From NCBI GenBank assembly GCA_037954325.1, contig JBBMNZ010000018.1:15804001-15868000 (forward strand): DNA of 64,000 bases, written 5' to 3'. Source of the DNA: Fistularia commersonii (taxonomy: Eukaryota > Chordata > Actinopteri > Syngnathiformes > Fistulariidae). Positions 33,370 to 44,819 of the stretch are shown here, in pieces. The first letter of the stretch is position 1; each line of letters opens with the position of its first letter. Below the pieces are notes generated by a model that was given only the letters and a program-made list of their open reading frames with translations, was not told the DNA's origin and did no database searches. The translations under genes were made by a program, and so were the position numbers.

Positions 33370-33782
33370 TACACCCCCAGCGGCATTTAAAGGAAAATAT
33401 CAAGATGCCTAACTAAGTTCTGGGTTCATGTCAGCAGGTAAACACAAGCTCTGCACGCGCCGTGCGTTCTTTGCGGTGAACAGCGAGCTAACGAAGCTAC
33501 GACGCCCTCAAAACTGCCGCCAAAACAAGACTACGGAGTAAACTGAATAAACGCCACACCACTGGGGTGTCAGTGTCTCCCGTCGCCCACAGATGGGAGC
33601 GTCTCGTAGCGGGGAAACAAGCCCAGGGCTTCCACTGACTCTATATTATGATGAATTGATATTATAGCGCAAAGTGATTGTAACTGCCTAATATAAAGTG
33701 TAGTGGTTGTATTCAGATGAAATACTGTGACCTGACAGCTGTTTTCAGGCCCAAAATTGGTACCTGGTGAGTAAAAGGTTGG
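33370..33782 (+). mobile_element. hAT (ZBED-type) deletion derivative, copy 2
   Basis: Shares with the 29.3-kb copy the GTTCATGTCAGCAG...CTCTGCACGCGCCGTGCG...GCGGTGAACAGCGAGCTAACGAAG region and the TATTATAGCGCAAAGTGATTGTAACTGCCTA region. The right end reads GTGAGTAAAAGGTTGGGGAACCCTG, whose complement CAGGGTTCCCCAACC is a classic hAT terminus. The left terminus is eroded. It sits inside the minisatellite. Confidence 0.75.
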
Positions 33783-33989
33783 GGAACCCTGTACTACAGT
33801 ATTTCTGCAACATACCTGCAGTACTCCTGCATTATACCTGGAGTATTTCCACAGTATTGCTACAGTACTTTTGCAGTATTCCTGCAACATCACAACAGTA
33901 TTACTACCTGCAGTACACCTGCAGTATTCTCACAGTTTGGAGACAGTTTTCCTGCAGTTTCCCTGCAGCATCTCCACAGTATGGCTACC

Positions 33990-34167
33990 ACGTTGATTAA
34001 TTTGTAAAGTCATTTATTCATATATATTATTCTCTTTTTTCTCTCTTCTTTTTCCTATCTTTATTTTACTCTTGATGTTTACGTGTTCACAACTTTGATG
34101 CTGCTACCCCATGTGCCCTCCGATTGCCCCTCGGGGACAAATAAAGTTGTTCTGATTCTGATTCTAC
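33990..34167 (+). mobile_element. retroposon 3' tail inserted in the minisatellite
   Basis: AT-rich DNA ends with TTGCCCCTCGGGGACAAATAAAGTTG and a (TTCTGA)n tail (TTCTGATTCTGATTCT), then array sequence resumes at ACAGTATTCC. Confidence 0.7.
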
Positions 34168-34499
34168 AGTATTCCTGCAGCATCACTGCATCATTTCCAC
34201 AGTCTTGCGACAGTACTCCTGCAGTACACCTGCAGTATTGCCAAATACTATGACAGTATTTCTGCAACATACCTCAAGTATTCCTACAGTATTCCACTCA
34301 TATCCCTGCCATATTTTTGCAGCAGCATTCCCGCAAGATTCCGACAGCATCCCTGCAGAATACCTGCAGTATTCCCACAGTAACAGTATACCTTTAGTAC
34401 TCCAGTATCGCTGCAGCTGCAGCTGCCGTACGGTATTCCTGCAGTATTCCTGCAGCTGTCTGTAGTATTTCCTGCAGTTTACTGCAGTGCTCCCGCAGC

Positions 34500-35680
34500 G
34501 AGCAGCCACAGAGGTACTTGGGAATGTTTCTGTCGAAACACTCGCAGGGCCACCGTGTTTCTTTGGAAAACTGTACGCGGAAACACAATTCGCATCTTAA
34601 AATGCGGCGGCAACATAACAATATGCATATTGATGAGCGGGATGCCATCCGAGCCGCGAGCAGGAACATCTGGACCGTTTTCCAGAGACACGTGAAATCC
34701 CACCGTCTGTGATTGGGCAGAAGTTAGCTCGTTTGGGAAATCTGTGTTGTCAGGTTGCGTATTGAGTTATGAATTTTTCGTCAGGTCATCTCGCCTGCGG
34801 TGCAACTTCCCTCTTAATGTCTGCCAAAAAGACGAGAGCAAGAAAACTAGGTCTCCTGCCAGGGTTCCCGCCGAAGGGGGAGCTCACGCCGGCTCCCGGG
34901 GAACAACGTGATACATCGCTCCTCCTGCGTGCTGCAGCCTCTGCAAAGCTTGTCCTGCCTTTTATTAGATTCATATGCTGGAGACCAAGGTGAGATTCCC
35001 CTCAGCCATCATCTCTGCCGCCATCCATCCATCTGATATTGGAAAGTCGGGTGGCGGAGAAGGAGTTCACTTGAAAATGCGAATGTCCTGAGCCAAAGGC
35101 CGATAATGCTATTTTTATTCAAACACCCGCGGCGGACGCCAGAAGCCACGCGTTGCCAACATACCGGCGAACGCCGCCCGTCCCCTGGCGTGGGAAGAAA
35201 CGCGGCCGATGTCTGGAGGAGGAGGCTGCTGCCGGAGAGCGGCGCTCTCGCCGGCCTCCCAGGCGACGCCGCTGGTTGTTGGCGGACGGTGCAAGCCAAT
35301 TACCGGGGTCGGATGAAAACTGCCGGGGTTGGATGTTGTTCCCGGCAGCGCGGCTTCCCGGGAAGAAGCTGCGCGGAGCAGGTTCGGGCGATGACGCCGC
35401 AACTCCGGCGGTCGTGGACGTCCGTCCCGATATGATCCGGAGACTCGTATTCGATGGAATCCACTCGACGGACTTTAGCCGCTTTTGGCTGTTTTTCCCG
35501 GGCGCCCGCCAGTCGATCCAAATTGCATGAATATATCAGCGCCTGATTGCTAAGAGAAATAAAAGCCCACGGCAGATATCAAATTTGCTCCAGGTGTTCC
35601 CGATCCGGAGCCGGGAGGGGAGGGCGAATGTCGCGCGCGGCGACGCCGGCCGCGAGCGAGATTGAGACAGCAATATTTCA
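34500..35680. other. no gene seen; CpG-rich unique DNA
   Basis: Unique sequence; overlapping frames on both strands at 35000-35530 arise from high GC content and show no domain. Confidence 0.45.
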
Positions 35681-35684
35681 AACA

Positions 35685-35930
35685 CTTTGTGTCAATTTGC
35701 CGCGCTCGCTAGCACGAACCATAATCTTGGACAACGGGGCAACCTGCTTTCAGCCATTACCGCACTTTAAAATCGCTCCGCCACGCCACTTGTCCATAAT
35801 GCTTCATCCAAGCAAGCTCATTGTGCTGCCAGGACCACTTAGAACATCCCTGCCTCATGCACGGCTCCTCCTCCTCCTCACTGTTGCCTGCCTATGAGCC
35901 AAAGCAAATTACAGTAACAGCTTGGACGTG
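35685..35930. other. candidate conserved noncoding element
   Basis: Repeat-free stretch with CAATATTTCAAACACTTTGTG and CATAATGCTTCATCCAAGC, non-coding in all frames apart from a short unsupported ORF. Confidence 0.2.
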
Positions 35931-36345
35931 AGTATAATCTCAAGTGGTGCGCGATGGACTCTGCGGCGAGGAGCGCAGGCAGATGGAGGAGAAGCTTCTG
36001 CCAGGCCTCTTTAGGAGATCCTGCTCTTACTCCGCTATGCTAGACAAAGGACGAGCCGTGGCTCCGAACCAGATACTCGTGTGCCGCGGGCGGCCTCCTC
36101 CCACGAGCCGTGGGATGATGGAAAAATTCATTTGAATACGGAGCGTGATTTTTACCCAAAATGACTCTGATAGGATTTAAAAAAAAACACACACAAACCT
36201 AATGATTTAATAACGGAAAGAGAGCTTCCATTAAATTCAGGCCTATTCGTTGTTTCTCCGGCTCGGAGGTCCGCGGGGCCTTGCTGGGCGGAGCCTAAAT
36301 GCAGGGCCGATGGCTGCTCGTCTTGTTGAACGTCTCTCTATAAGC
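35931..36345. other. no gene seen
   Basis: Unique DNA with an A-run near 36178 and GGGCGGAGCCTAAATGC near 36288. Confidence 0.45.
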
Positions 36346-36348
36346 TGC

Positions 36349-36394
36349 CCTGTGATTGGTCGAGGGTGAACGCCTCCTCTCGACCAATCACAGG
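36349..36394. promoter_or_regulatory. inverted pair of CCAAT boxes (16-bp arms, 14-nt spacer)
   Basis: CCTGTGATTGGTCGAG at 36349-36364 is the exact reverse complement of CTCGACCAATCACAGG at 36379-36394. Each arm holds an NF-Y-type CCAAT core. The DNA could form a hairpin or serve as a paired NF-Y site. No promoter or transcript has been identified nearby. Confidence 0.55.
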
Positions 36395-36399
36395 CCCTT

Positions 36400-36995
36400 C
36401 TGTTATTGCGATGACCCGGTTATCACCCCTGCGAGATGAACGTGACGGCTAGCGAAGGCCCTTTGACGGGAATAATAACATATAATAAATGGTTTCTTGG
36501 AGAGTTTCCTGAAGGCCCTCAGAAGCTGAGAGTTTGCTCTCCACGGCAAGACGACACCGAGCAGCGACGCCCCTCCTCTATTTCTGAAAAACAGCAACAA
36601 CTCGCCTCAAATTAGAAAAAAAAAAAAAAAGATCTTAGACTCGATTCGCGATTCGTTCCGCAGGCGTTACACGATTCAAACATCAGAGCTCCCGGCTGGA
36701 TCCCGAAGCCGGAGCAGATCCTGATCCCATTGGCTTCCCTGAATCCAGTTTTCCAATTAGTCCCTCACATACTAGATGAGGAAGACAGAGCTGCACAATT
36801 AAGATCAAATAAGACCGGCAGGAGAGCTGGAGAAGCTCTGCAGCGAGGCTCATTTGTGAGGGACGAAGACGTCTACGCTTGAAGCGAACAAACACGTCTA
36901 CTCCACGCTGGAATGGCGGATCCTGGGATGACAAGAGGAACATCTTGATTTCTTCTTTTTCTCTAAAAACTCAACAGACTGTTTTAAAACTGCTT
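36400..36995. other. no gene seen
   Basis: Unique DNA with an A-run at about 36617-36631. Confidence 0.45.
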
Positions 36996-37009
36996 TTCAT
37001 CTTCAACAT

Positions 37010-37625
37010 GTATGAAGTCGTCTTCTTATGAGGGCTTTATTTTCGAGCATCGTGCATTCATCAAGTCCGGGTCACACATGGAGACATCTCTGTGGAGGTT
37101 CTCAGTCATCCAGATCAGGGGGAATTCTTGTCCAAATCTTCTTGTCATGGCAACTGGACTTGAATTTCTTCACTTGAAGGTGTTTCAGCGCTCATTGGAG
37201 AGGCTTCTTCGGTTCTATGAGAGCTGACCTGCAGAAGCTGGGTTTAAGGGGGTCGGTATGCCGATGGGATGTCGTTCGTTGGAACCACAGAGCAACTTTG
37301 TGGGATGACCTGGACTGGAATGTGAAAAGGTAAAGCTAAACAAAGGAGTGAAACCTGTTGGATCCCATGAACGGAGGCTCATGTGGACGTTACCAGAAGC
37401 TGCTTCTGGTGGTTCCTGGTTGTTTGGAGGGTGCAGAAGGTCCTGGTCTGTCTGGGTATCGATCCCAGTACGGCGTTGTAGTTTTGTGAAAGGTCGTGTC
37501 TGAGGCGCCTCCTCTGTTCAGGGATGGTATTTCTGTTCTGACAAAGACGGATTCTTTGACTTTGTCTTCTCTGGCCACAGAAGACAGATGGAAGACGGAT
37601 CAGACCTCGTCTCCGCAGATCCACT
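37010..37625 (-). mobile_element. Penelope-like element 3' end, minus orientation
   Basis: On the minus strand two frames together give KESVFVRTEIPSLNRGG and RRLRHDLSQNYNAVLGSIPR, the end of a GIY-YIG endonuclease, interrupted by a frameshift. Then CCACATGAGCC...CATGGGATCC...AGGTTTCACTCCTTTG and a terminal region ending GATGACTGAGAACCTCCACAG. Colinear with the 26.1-kb copy. 5' truncated. Confidence 0.8.
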
Positions 37626-37699
37626 CATCCATTTGCACGACGAGCCACCGTAACCCGGACCCGCCACAAAACCCACGTTAAGAAATATGGATACAGCCA

Positions 37700-37895
37700 A
37701 ACATTCACACATCTGGGTCTCCACTGAACCTCCTGCTTGTGTTTGGACCGCGAGGGGAACCCGGAGAACCCAGAGGAACCCAGAGGAACCCCCCGCAGAC
37801 ACGGGGAGAACACGGAGACTCCACATAGGAAGGGAGTCCAACCAGGAACCTTCTGGCTGTGAGGAGGAAGCGCCGACCGCTGCGCCGCCCGGAGT
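37700..37895 (-). repeat. tRNA-like SINE copy, minus orientation
   Basis: Has TCCTGCTTGTGTTTGGACCG, the GGAACCCGGAGAACCCAGAGG block, CGCAGACACGGGGAGAACACGG and, at the tRNA-like end, GAAGCGCCGACCGCTGCGCCGCCC. A small internal CAGAGGAACC duplication is present. Confidence 0.78.
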
Positions 37896-37899
37896 GTTT

Positions 37900-38400
37900 T
37901 CAACAGGAGCGAGCTTGTTTTGTTTATTTTTGTCTGTGAAGGTTCTTAATGAACTTTCCTTCACTGCCGCCGACAGCCAGGAGACACGGACCGAAGCCTC
38001 TGCCCCGCAGCTCCTCCCCGTGCAGAGTGCATCCGCTGGAGTGAACACAACCATGAACACATGAACCGTGAGAGGGGACACTCTCTACTGGAGAAGATAT
38101 ATTTTTAGGAAAGTGTTGTGTTTTCTTGTTTTTAAATCAAGCCCTGAAGAAATCCTCAAGTCCCTCTGTGTCGTCGTGACCGAACGAGCATCAAAACAGC
38201 GGCGGCTCTCCTCTGCTGCTCGGGGAGGGCCGTGCGTTTACGCTCACAAACACAGATCACGCTTATTCACCATAAAAGTAAACGCCGTTCCCAAACACTG
38301 CTGTTTCCCCCCCGTAGCCGACGCGAGAGGTTACGCAACACGACGTGTTCGGATCGGGTCCCGGCGTCACGGAAACGCCGGCTGATTATCCTCACAAGGA
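37900..38400. other. no gene seen
   Basis: Unique DNA between the SINE and the second L2-like LINE end. Confidence 0.45.
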
Positions 38401-38404
38401 ACGT

Positions 38405-38735
38405 AGCGCTAACGAAGCAACAAGACTAGCATCATCTCTCTCAACCTTCGAGAAACAGGTAAAAACTTTTCTCTTTCAGGACTTTTTACTGCGCTGATGC
38501 CCCAGATCAGGTGAGGCACCAAGTTAGGCTATGCAGTGTGTGTGTGTGTGTGTGTGTGTACGTTTTTGTCTTCAAAAAAAAAAAAAACTAACCCCAGCTT
38601 ACTGTTCTGTATATTTCCTGTGCATCTTGTATTTGCAAGTGTTATTTGCAGTGCTTATGTCCTCTATTGTAAGTCGCTTTGGATAAAAACATCTGCCAAA
38701 TGTAATGTAATGTAATGTAATGTAATGTAATATAA
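38405..38735 (+). mobile_element. L2-like LINE 3' end, copy 2
   Basis: Nearly the same as the 8.2-kb copy from GCAACAAGACTAGCATCATC onward. It has a longer GT run (38536-38559), the GTAAGTCGCTTTGGATAAAAACATCTGCCAAATG end and a (TAATG)n tail. A 24-bp A-run follows at 38741-38764. Confidence 0.85.
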
Positions 38736-38740
38736 CCTGC

Positions 38741-38883
38741 AAAAAAAAAAAAAAAAAAAAAAAATCAAACGTCATTTTACAAATGTGTGTGTCGGTGTGT
38801 TTGTTCAATTATTCCAACACTGCCGTTGCATTCTGAAGGGAATTTCCAATTTCCAATTTCAACCCCCCCCCTGACAAAAAAAA

Positions 38884-38921
<38 letters not shown>

Positions 38922-39090
38922 ACCAGAGACCGATATGTGGAGAAATCAATGGCAGTGAGTCACCTCGGCTGTTTGTCAAGAGGAAGCTGTAAGTGACTCA
39001 CAGCGTTGTGCAAGGTAGACCTCGGTGCATCCAGGAAAAACAAAACCGTTTTGTCGGCGGGGGGATGAGGGGCGGGGCCTCGTTGGAAAT
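38741..39090. other. poly-A and (TA)n(TG)n tracts, no gene
   Basis: A24 at 38741-38764; TA then TG run at 38885-38922. Confidence 0.6.
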
Positions 39091-41400
39091 CATAAACCAG
39101 CGGACACGGCCGGCGTGCGGCCTGCACCTTCATGGTAGAAGATGATCCCCGCGGCCGTTTGCAGCGCCGCGAGATTCAGCGCGAGGAGCCAATAACGGTT
39201 GTCTTTCGCATTCCAGATTTGGAAAACGCGCAGCTGCTGTTCTATGGTAACCCTGCGCACGCCGTCTCGAGCTGAGGGGGGATTGAGCCGCCGCGCGTCC
39301 GATCCTCCTCGCGCGTCAACCTGGATTAAACCACACTTCAAAGAACAGCTGTGCGCGGCGGCGGCGGCGGGAACACGAGCAGGCCACAACACAAATTGCC
39401 TGCGTCTGACAGAAAAAGAGTGAATTTAATTCTCTTAAAAAGGAATTAAACGGCGGGACATGTCTTTTTCTTCCCTCTTATTTTAGACCGCAGCAGCAGG
39501 ACGCCGCGCAGCAGAGTTCTCCAGACGACGTGACGGCTGCTGCTTGTTAGGTGCACAATAAGGCGGAGGGAAACACTGGCAGCGACGGCGGCTCGGGCAC
39601 AGAAACCGGCTAATTAGCTTTGGCCCGCCTTCCTCTGTGAAGCCGAGGTGGACGGGAGGGACTCGTCGCATTCGCTGTCGTTTCCCCGCCGCCTGCGGTA
39701 TCCGACCGCAGAGGGTTCAGAGGTAAGGAAAATAATCCCCCCCTCGCCGCCGCGGAAATGTTATTTACCGCCGAAAAGGAGCGGCGCAACGGAGCCAGAT
39801 GCGGCGTAATGACATCGTCAGGGCGGAGAGGCGACCAAACCGCCGCCGCAGATGCCGAGAGGATCCGGGTAGCGGCCGTACTTCGGATGTGTACGGTTAT
39901 CGTCGGCTGACGGCCCTCTGAAGACCCAGCAGAGATCGTTAGCTCCGTCCTCTCAGGTAGCAGCGTTTAATTAACAGCTGGACGCTGGGCGGTGCGACGT
40001 GGGAGCGTGAAATGGCCAGTTTCAGGCGGCGGCGGCGGCGTTTGGAAGGGCGTTACGAAATGAGAGGAGGGCGTTTCCCTTTCGGCCCGATACCGGCGTG
40101 TCCGAGGCTCGAGCGAAATGGAAAACCCGGCCGCCGGAATCCAAACAAGAACCGCCGATGACATTCAAGATAGGAATTTGGACCGTGAATAAGAAGCAGG
40201 CGGCTCCGGAGCAAATGCTTTCCTTGCTTAAAGGCTCCACAGACAACTATGTCACAGACGGCGTCGCATTTGATTAAACTATTTCACGTTTCCACCAAAA
40301 GAAACCGACGAGATGGAGTGTGCGCATTAACAATTCATAGATTTGGAATTAAATCTTTTGGGTTGCGGTTGTTGTGCTGCAGGTATTATGGAAAGCGTGA
40401 CAAGCCATTTCCCCCCGGCCTCATTTCATATTTATTACATTGATACGAGCGTACAAATACAGGAGGCGGCGGTGGCCGTCTGCCGCCTCACGTGTCCTTC
40501 TATCTGTCAGACCTTTATCCTCCCACTCAACCTCCGGCTGTACTTGCACATCACTTCCCGCGCTCCCTGAAGATACCAATTTAATTCCTTCCAGAAGTGG
40601 GTTTGTATGTTGATTTTTTTTCGTATCTTAAATGAATTTCCCCCATTTCGAATAACAGAAAAGCAATGAATTCATTCATCTTGTCTTGTGATTGTGCGTT
40701 TTGTGATCTCTCCAACGATCTCCTCCTCTTTCACCCTCGCCAGAAGCAGTTTCTCCATGTGGTCGTGTATAGATGTCGTAACAGTGACGCCCTTGGAAGG
40801 CTTCGTAGCGTTTACGGATTCCTTCTGCTTTAGGACGCTTCATATCGTGGATGCATTGCCGTCATATTCACGTGCGATATCGCTCACGCGTACACCACTT
40901 TCCCGCTCCGCTATCAATTTCCGTGCTTAATTTCCATCAAAAAGCATCTTCTCGCTTCTTCTGGCCGGTGATGATTCGTAAAAACGTACACAAAATAATC
41001 AGAAAGATATAAAACGATTGCCAAACGAGAGACAGGGATACCACAGCACAGACGCCACATGCAGACTGTCCTAATACCTGGATGAAGCCACCCAGGGATG
41101 CTGGAAGCTGCGAGGCGTCCTTCAAGGTGAGCGTGGCGAGCGGCGTCATGAAAGCGTATTGAGGTCGCGGGAACTCGCAAATTTAGACTTTCTCGTATTC
41201 ATATCGTGATTTTTTTTTCCGTATTTCAAGGATAAAATGTGCTCGAATCGCGCTTTGTATCCTAAAAAATTGGTCGATGAAGCGATCGGGCCGCTGTAGC
41301 GAGCATACGATCCATTCTGTGGTGATGAATTGGACTCGACTGAGGATTTTAGCAGCATTTTTCCCTCCTGCCTTCTGTGCTTCAACCATGCAGGTTGTTT
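39091..41400. other. no gene seen; unique CpG-rich DNA
   Basis: No repeat family or domain recognised. Several CGG-rich patches at about 39360, 40025 and 40460. The frames are short or overlap on both strands. Confidence 0.45.
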
Positions 41401-41404
41401 GACT

Positions 41405-41436
41405 TTCATTCATTCATTCATTCATTCATTCATTCA
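41405..41436. repeat. (ATTC)8 tetranucleotide repeat
   Basis: CATTCATTCATT run flanking a SINE; the same repeat flanks the 55.4-kb relic. Confidence 0.9.
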
Positions 41437-41439
41437 CAT

Positions 41440-41640
41440 ATCATCTCGCCAGCCGATCCAAGCTGTGATTGGGATCACCCTCTCATTCACAAATCTAGGC
41501 TCTTTAGGCTCTCCTAAATTTTGGATTCTGCTTGTTTTTGGACCGTGAGGAACCTGGAGGAACCCCATGCAAACTCCACGCAGAAGCTACAACCTTCTGC
41601 TTCCTGCCTCCTGGTCGTTCTGCTCCGCGAGAGGCAGAAT
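41440..41640 (-). repeat. tRNA-like SINE copy, minus orientation, degraded
   Basis: AGCTGTGATTGGGATCACCC (distal), TTTTTGGACCGTGAGGAACCTGGAGG and AACCCCATGCAAACTCCACGCAGAAG blocks. Confidence 0.65.
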
Positions 41641-43110
41641 TCGTGGCAACGGAGTCGAATTCCTCCCTGGCCTCCACGCTCTTGGCCAATGAAGCTGTTT
41701 CTGACTTGACAAATGCCTCCTGTGTGGCTGATTAAACAGGGTGAAACAAATGCTGCAGAAAATAGGCATTTGCAAAATTTGACCCATTTATGCTCTGCAC
41801 CTGTAGTTTCACAGTCCCGCCTGTGATAAATTCCCATCTGTGATCCACCCGGCGCCGCTTCGGCCCGCAGATGCACCGCCGCGCTCGGGTTTTCGGCGTA
41901 GCTAAAGCCATGCCGAGGACGTGATGGACTCACCAGATATCAAGGCCTGGTTCCCATCTTGGGCGTCAAACCAGCGCTGGCGGTCAGTCGGAGTCGAGGC
42001 GCGCCGATCGGAGAAAACACCACCTAGAGGGCGGGAGACACATTCGGGCGCTCGGTTAGAATCGGGACCCGGCGCTCGCTCAGAACCCGTCAGGATCCGG
42101 CGAGCTTCGGCCGCGATGCGAATGCTGATCTGATTATGGAACAACGAGGACGACGCATAAGCGGCTGAGGCAGCGGCGGAAAAAACAGAGGCGGAGATAC
42201 TGCGACTGCGAACGCGCGGTCCGTCATTAATATTTCACCGTATCGCCGTCGCTAACGGAGAACAAAGTGTAAAGAGGAACAGAATGAAAAATTGATCATA
42301 ATTTGACACGGCTTTGGGCTCTGTGATGATGCAAATCAGGCTGTTGCATGTGATTATCTCGGAGCGCCGATGACGGCGAGCTTTTTACAGTCCGGTTAAG
42401 ACGCCGGATGTTTCCGCCGAAGCCAAACAGAAGCGACCGCCAAGGTCACAAACCTCGAGTTCCTCGCCGCTCGCCTGGAAATTCGAAAAGGCCGAGCGCC
42501 ACGATGCTAGCCTGCGTGCGGCGCGGCTGCACGCAACCCCAGAGCGATTACCATATCGCCCCCGTTTGTCTGCAGAGAACCTCCCCGCATTAAAAAACAG
42601 ACTTCTTCGCTCCGGCTCCACGTTCAGCGAGGAGCCGCGGGCTGTCGCCTTCAGCGGCTCATCCGCCCGATGAAGTATTTATGATGCAAGGTTTTGCTTT
42701 TTTGATCCGTCGCTCCCATCCTTTACCGCCCGTCAACGACCGAAGCGGCTCTGAAACAAAGCGAGGCCGCGAGTGTTACAAATCTCACGCCCGATCGTTT
42801 CACAGCCTATTACGCGAGCGGCCCACTCTCACCGCCGCCATCTTCAACCTTCCACGCCGGTTTTATTTTTCGGTCGCCTCGCGCGACAAGATCTCGGGAG
42901 CCGGAGGACGCCGCCCGTCGCCGTGACGCTCTGCCTATCGGGGGGAAACCAAGAGGAGGTGAGGAGGTCGAGGACGGACGCGACGTCTTAAAACACGATT
43001 GCGCGCCGAATCTGTTTATCCAGGTGCGGGGAAAATGCGACGCCTGTTCCCGGAATGAAAACGTGACGGCGCATTTCATTACACAAATCAACATTCGCCG
43101 CTATTCATGA
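41640..43110. other. no gene seen; CpG-rich unique DNA
   Basis: Unique DNA, GC-rich at 42000-43000, no domain found in any frame. Confidence 0.45.
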
Positions 43111-43150
43111 GCGGCGGGGAGCGGCGGGGAGCGGCGGGGAGCGGCGGGGA
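43111..43150. repeat. 10-bp G-rich minisatellite (GCGGCGGGGA)4
   Basis: Four perfect units; each has GG/GGGG runs, so the plus strand could form a G-quadruplex. Confidence 0.92.
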
Positions 43151-43154
43151 GCGC

Positions 43155-44160
43155 CACTCGGCGCCACAATCATCCTGAGGAGCACTCGGCCAAGAGGCCC
43201 GTGTTGGTTTTCTATTTTTTCAACTGTGTAAAAGCAGCTGAAGAGCACAGGTGGAAGCAGGAGGTGCGGCTCCTCCTTCCACCGCCATCGCCGTGACGAC
43301 CCGCAGATGAAATCTGGAGCCGCCCGATGAAGATCTCATCCGTCGATCCGCCGTTTCGTTTAAAGGAATGTCGCTTTTAAGAGGGCGGAGGGTCGTTGCC
43401 GTGGATCTTGCCGGCGATTCATCACAGCGGAGTCTAAATCATCTGCGGAAACGGTGAGGAACCAGACGTCTGGACGCGTAGAAGATGATCTTCGCAAAGT
43501 TCAAGACAGCAAAGGGGAAACTCCATTAAAGTGACTTTGAATTTGTCACGGATTGTTGGTGCCAGACAGGCCGCGTCCCATTCTGATTGATTGATTGATT
43601 TTTTCATTTTAGTGCTTCGGCCCCCCGTTTGTGGTGCACGACTAACAACAGGTTTCCACCCAACACGCACGGTAATAACACCTCGGCTGCACAACACATC
43701 ACCGCGTGGAGTCCCGGCGCTCCAGATGCTTGCAAAGATCTGCTGGAAAACTGGTCCCCGGAGAACAAACCTCCAAACTGGTACTCCGCTCATCAGCATT
43801 GGAACAAATTCAAATGATGTCAGGGCATCTTCTACATCACTCATCCATATATTCAGCATATTACAGTTCCTCAACGGTTTGATGGTTTGATAGATTCCGG
43901 CCGGCATTATCACGGCATCGCAGAAAAGACGCACGCGCCTGCAGCAGGAAATACAAACGGAGCTCCCGCTGAGGCGTGGAGAAGGTCAAGACACGGTTTG
44001 CTGCTGCTCGGGTTTCCTCCGCGGCAGGAACGCTCCTTTCGGTAGCATCTGTGTTTTACTGTAATACATGGCTCTCGGTGCGCCGCTGGAATCTCCAGAC
44101 TCGCGGATGTCAACAAAAGACTAAAAAAAGGAGTGTGAAAAAGTTGCCTGAATATATATA
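43155..44160. other. no gene seen
   Basis: Unique DNA with a TGATTGATTGATTGATT run near 43582. No domain. Confidence 0.45.
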
Positions 44161-44169
44161 CGTACATAC

Positions 44170-44819
44170 CAGTGATGTGCGGTCAGGGGAGGCTGGCGAG
44201 GCAGAGCCTCACCTGTCATAATGAAAAATAAAACAATAAGAATATAAGATAAATATTAAAATGTTTCCACTGATGTGATTCATAATTGTATTTTCTGTGG
44301 GATTCCCATCTTTTTAAATGTTTAAATGTACAAATTGCTGAATTCATGTATTTCCAGATCAAATGTGGGCCAGCCTCTGCAGACCCTCACAAACTGGGTG
44401 CGTCATCGTTTCGGTTTCTTAGTATGTCGCCAACAGAATATTTGTAGAAAGATTTATTATGTTATTATAAACACCACCATCTTCTGCAAGCTGTTTAATG
44501 TCTTTGGCTTAAGTGTGTGATACATTTATCGGAAAATAAAAGTCTTGAGGTGAGGCGGACGATACCGTGCCTCACCTGGAGGGGGCGGAAGAGAGTTAGC
44601 AGCTGACCCTCTAAAAGCACTGGAGGATAAAATAAACAAGATAAATAAAAGAAAACAAGGTGGACTTTTACAACATAGTAACATAATGGTTTTCAGCTTT
44701 ATGAAAACAATGAGATGAGACTGTCAGGAACAAGATTTCTTTCGAGTTCTTACAATTGTAAATGTTGTTTAAGAGGAAGTCCGAGCCTAACCGGCCGAGA
44801 GCCTCACCGCACGTCGCTG
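44170..44819. mobile_element. non-autonomous hAT-like element with terminal inverted repeats
   Basis: Left end CAGTGATGTGCGGTCAGGGG; right end, read on the minus strand, CAGCGACGTGCGGTGAGGCT. The 8-bp flanks GTACATAC (44162-44169) and ATATATAC (44820-44827) match at 6 of 8 positions, consistent with an aged hAT target duplication. The 650-bp interior is AT-rich and encodes nothing. Confidence 0.72.

Larger units (their letters stand above)
33315..34470. repeat. CAGTATTCCTGCAG-type minisatellite, interrupted by two insertions
   Basis: Degenerate array of about 15-bp words (ACAGTATTCCTGCAG, CAGTACTCCTGCAT, CAACATACCTGCAGT). It is seen at 33315-33365, 33785-33985 and 34165-34470. The gaps are filled by a hAT derivative (about 33370-33782) and a retroposon tail (about 33990-34165). 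The apparent Tyr/Cys/Ser-rich frames on both strands are repeat artefacts. Confidence 0.85.
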
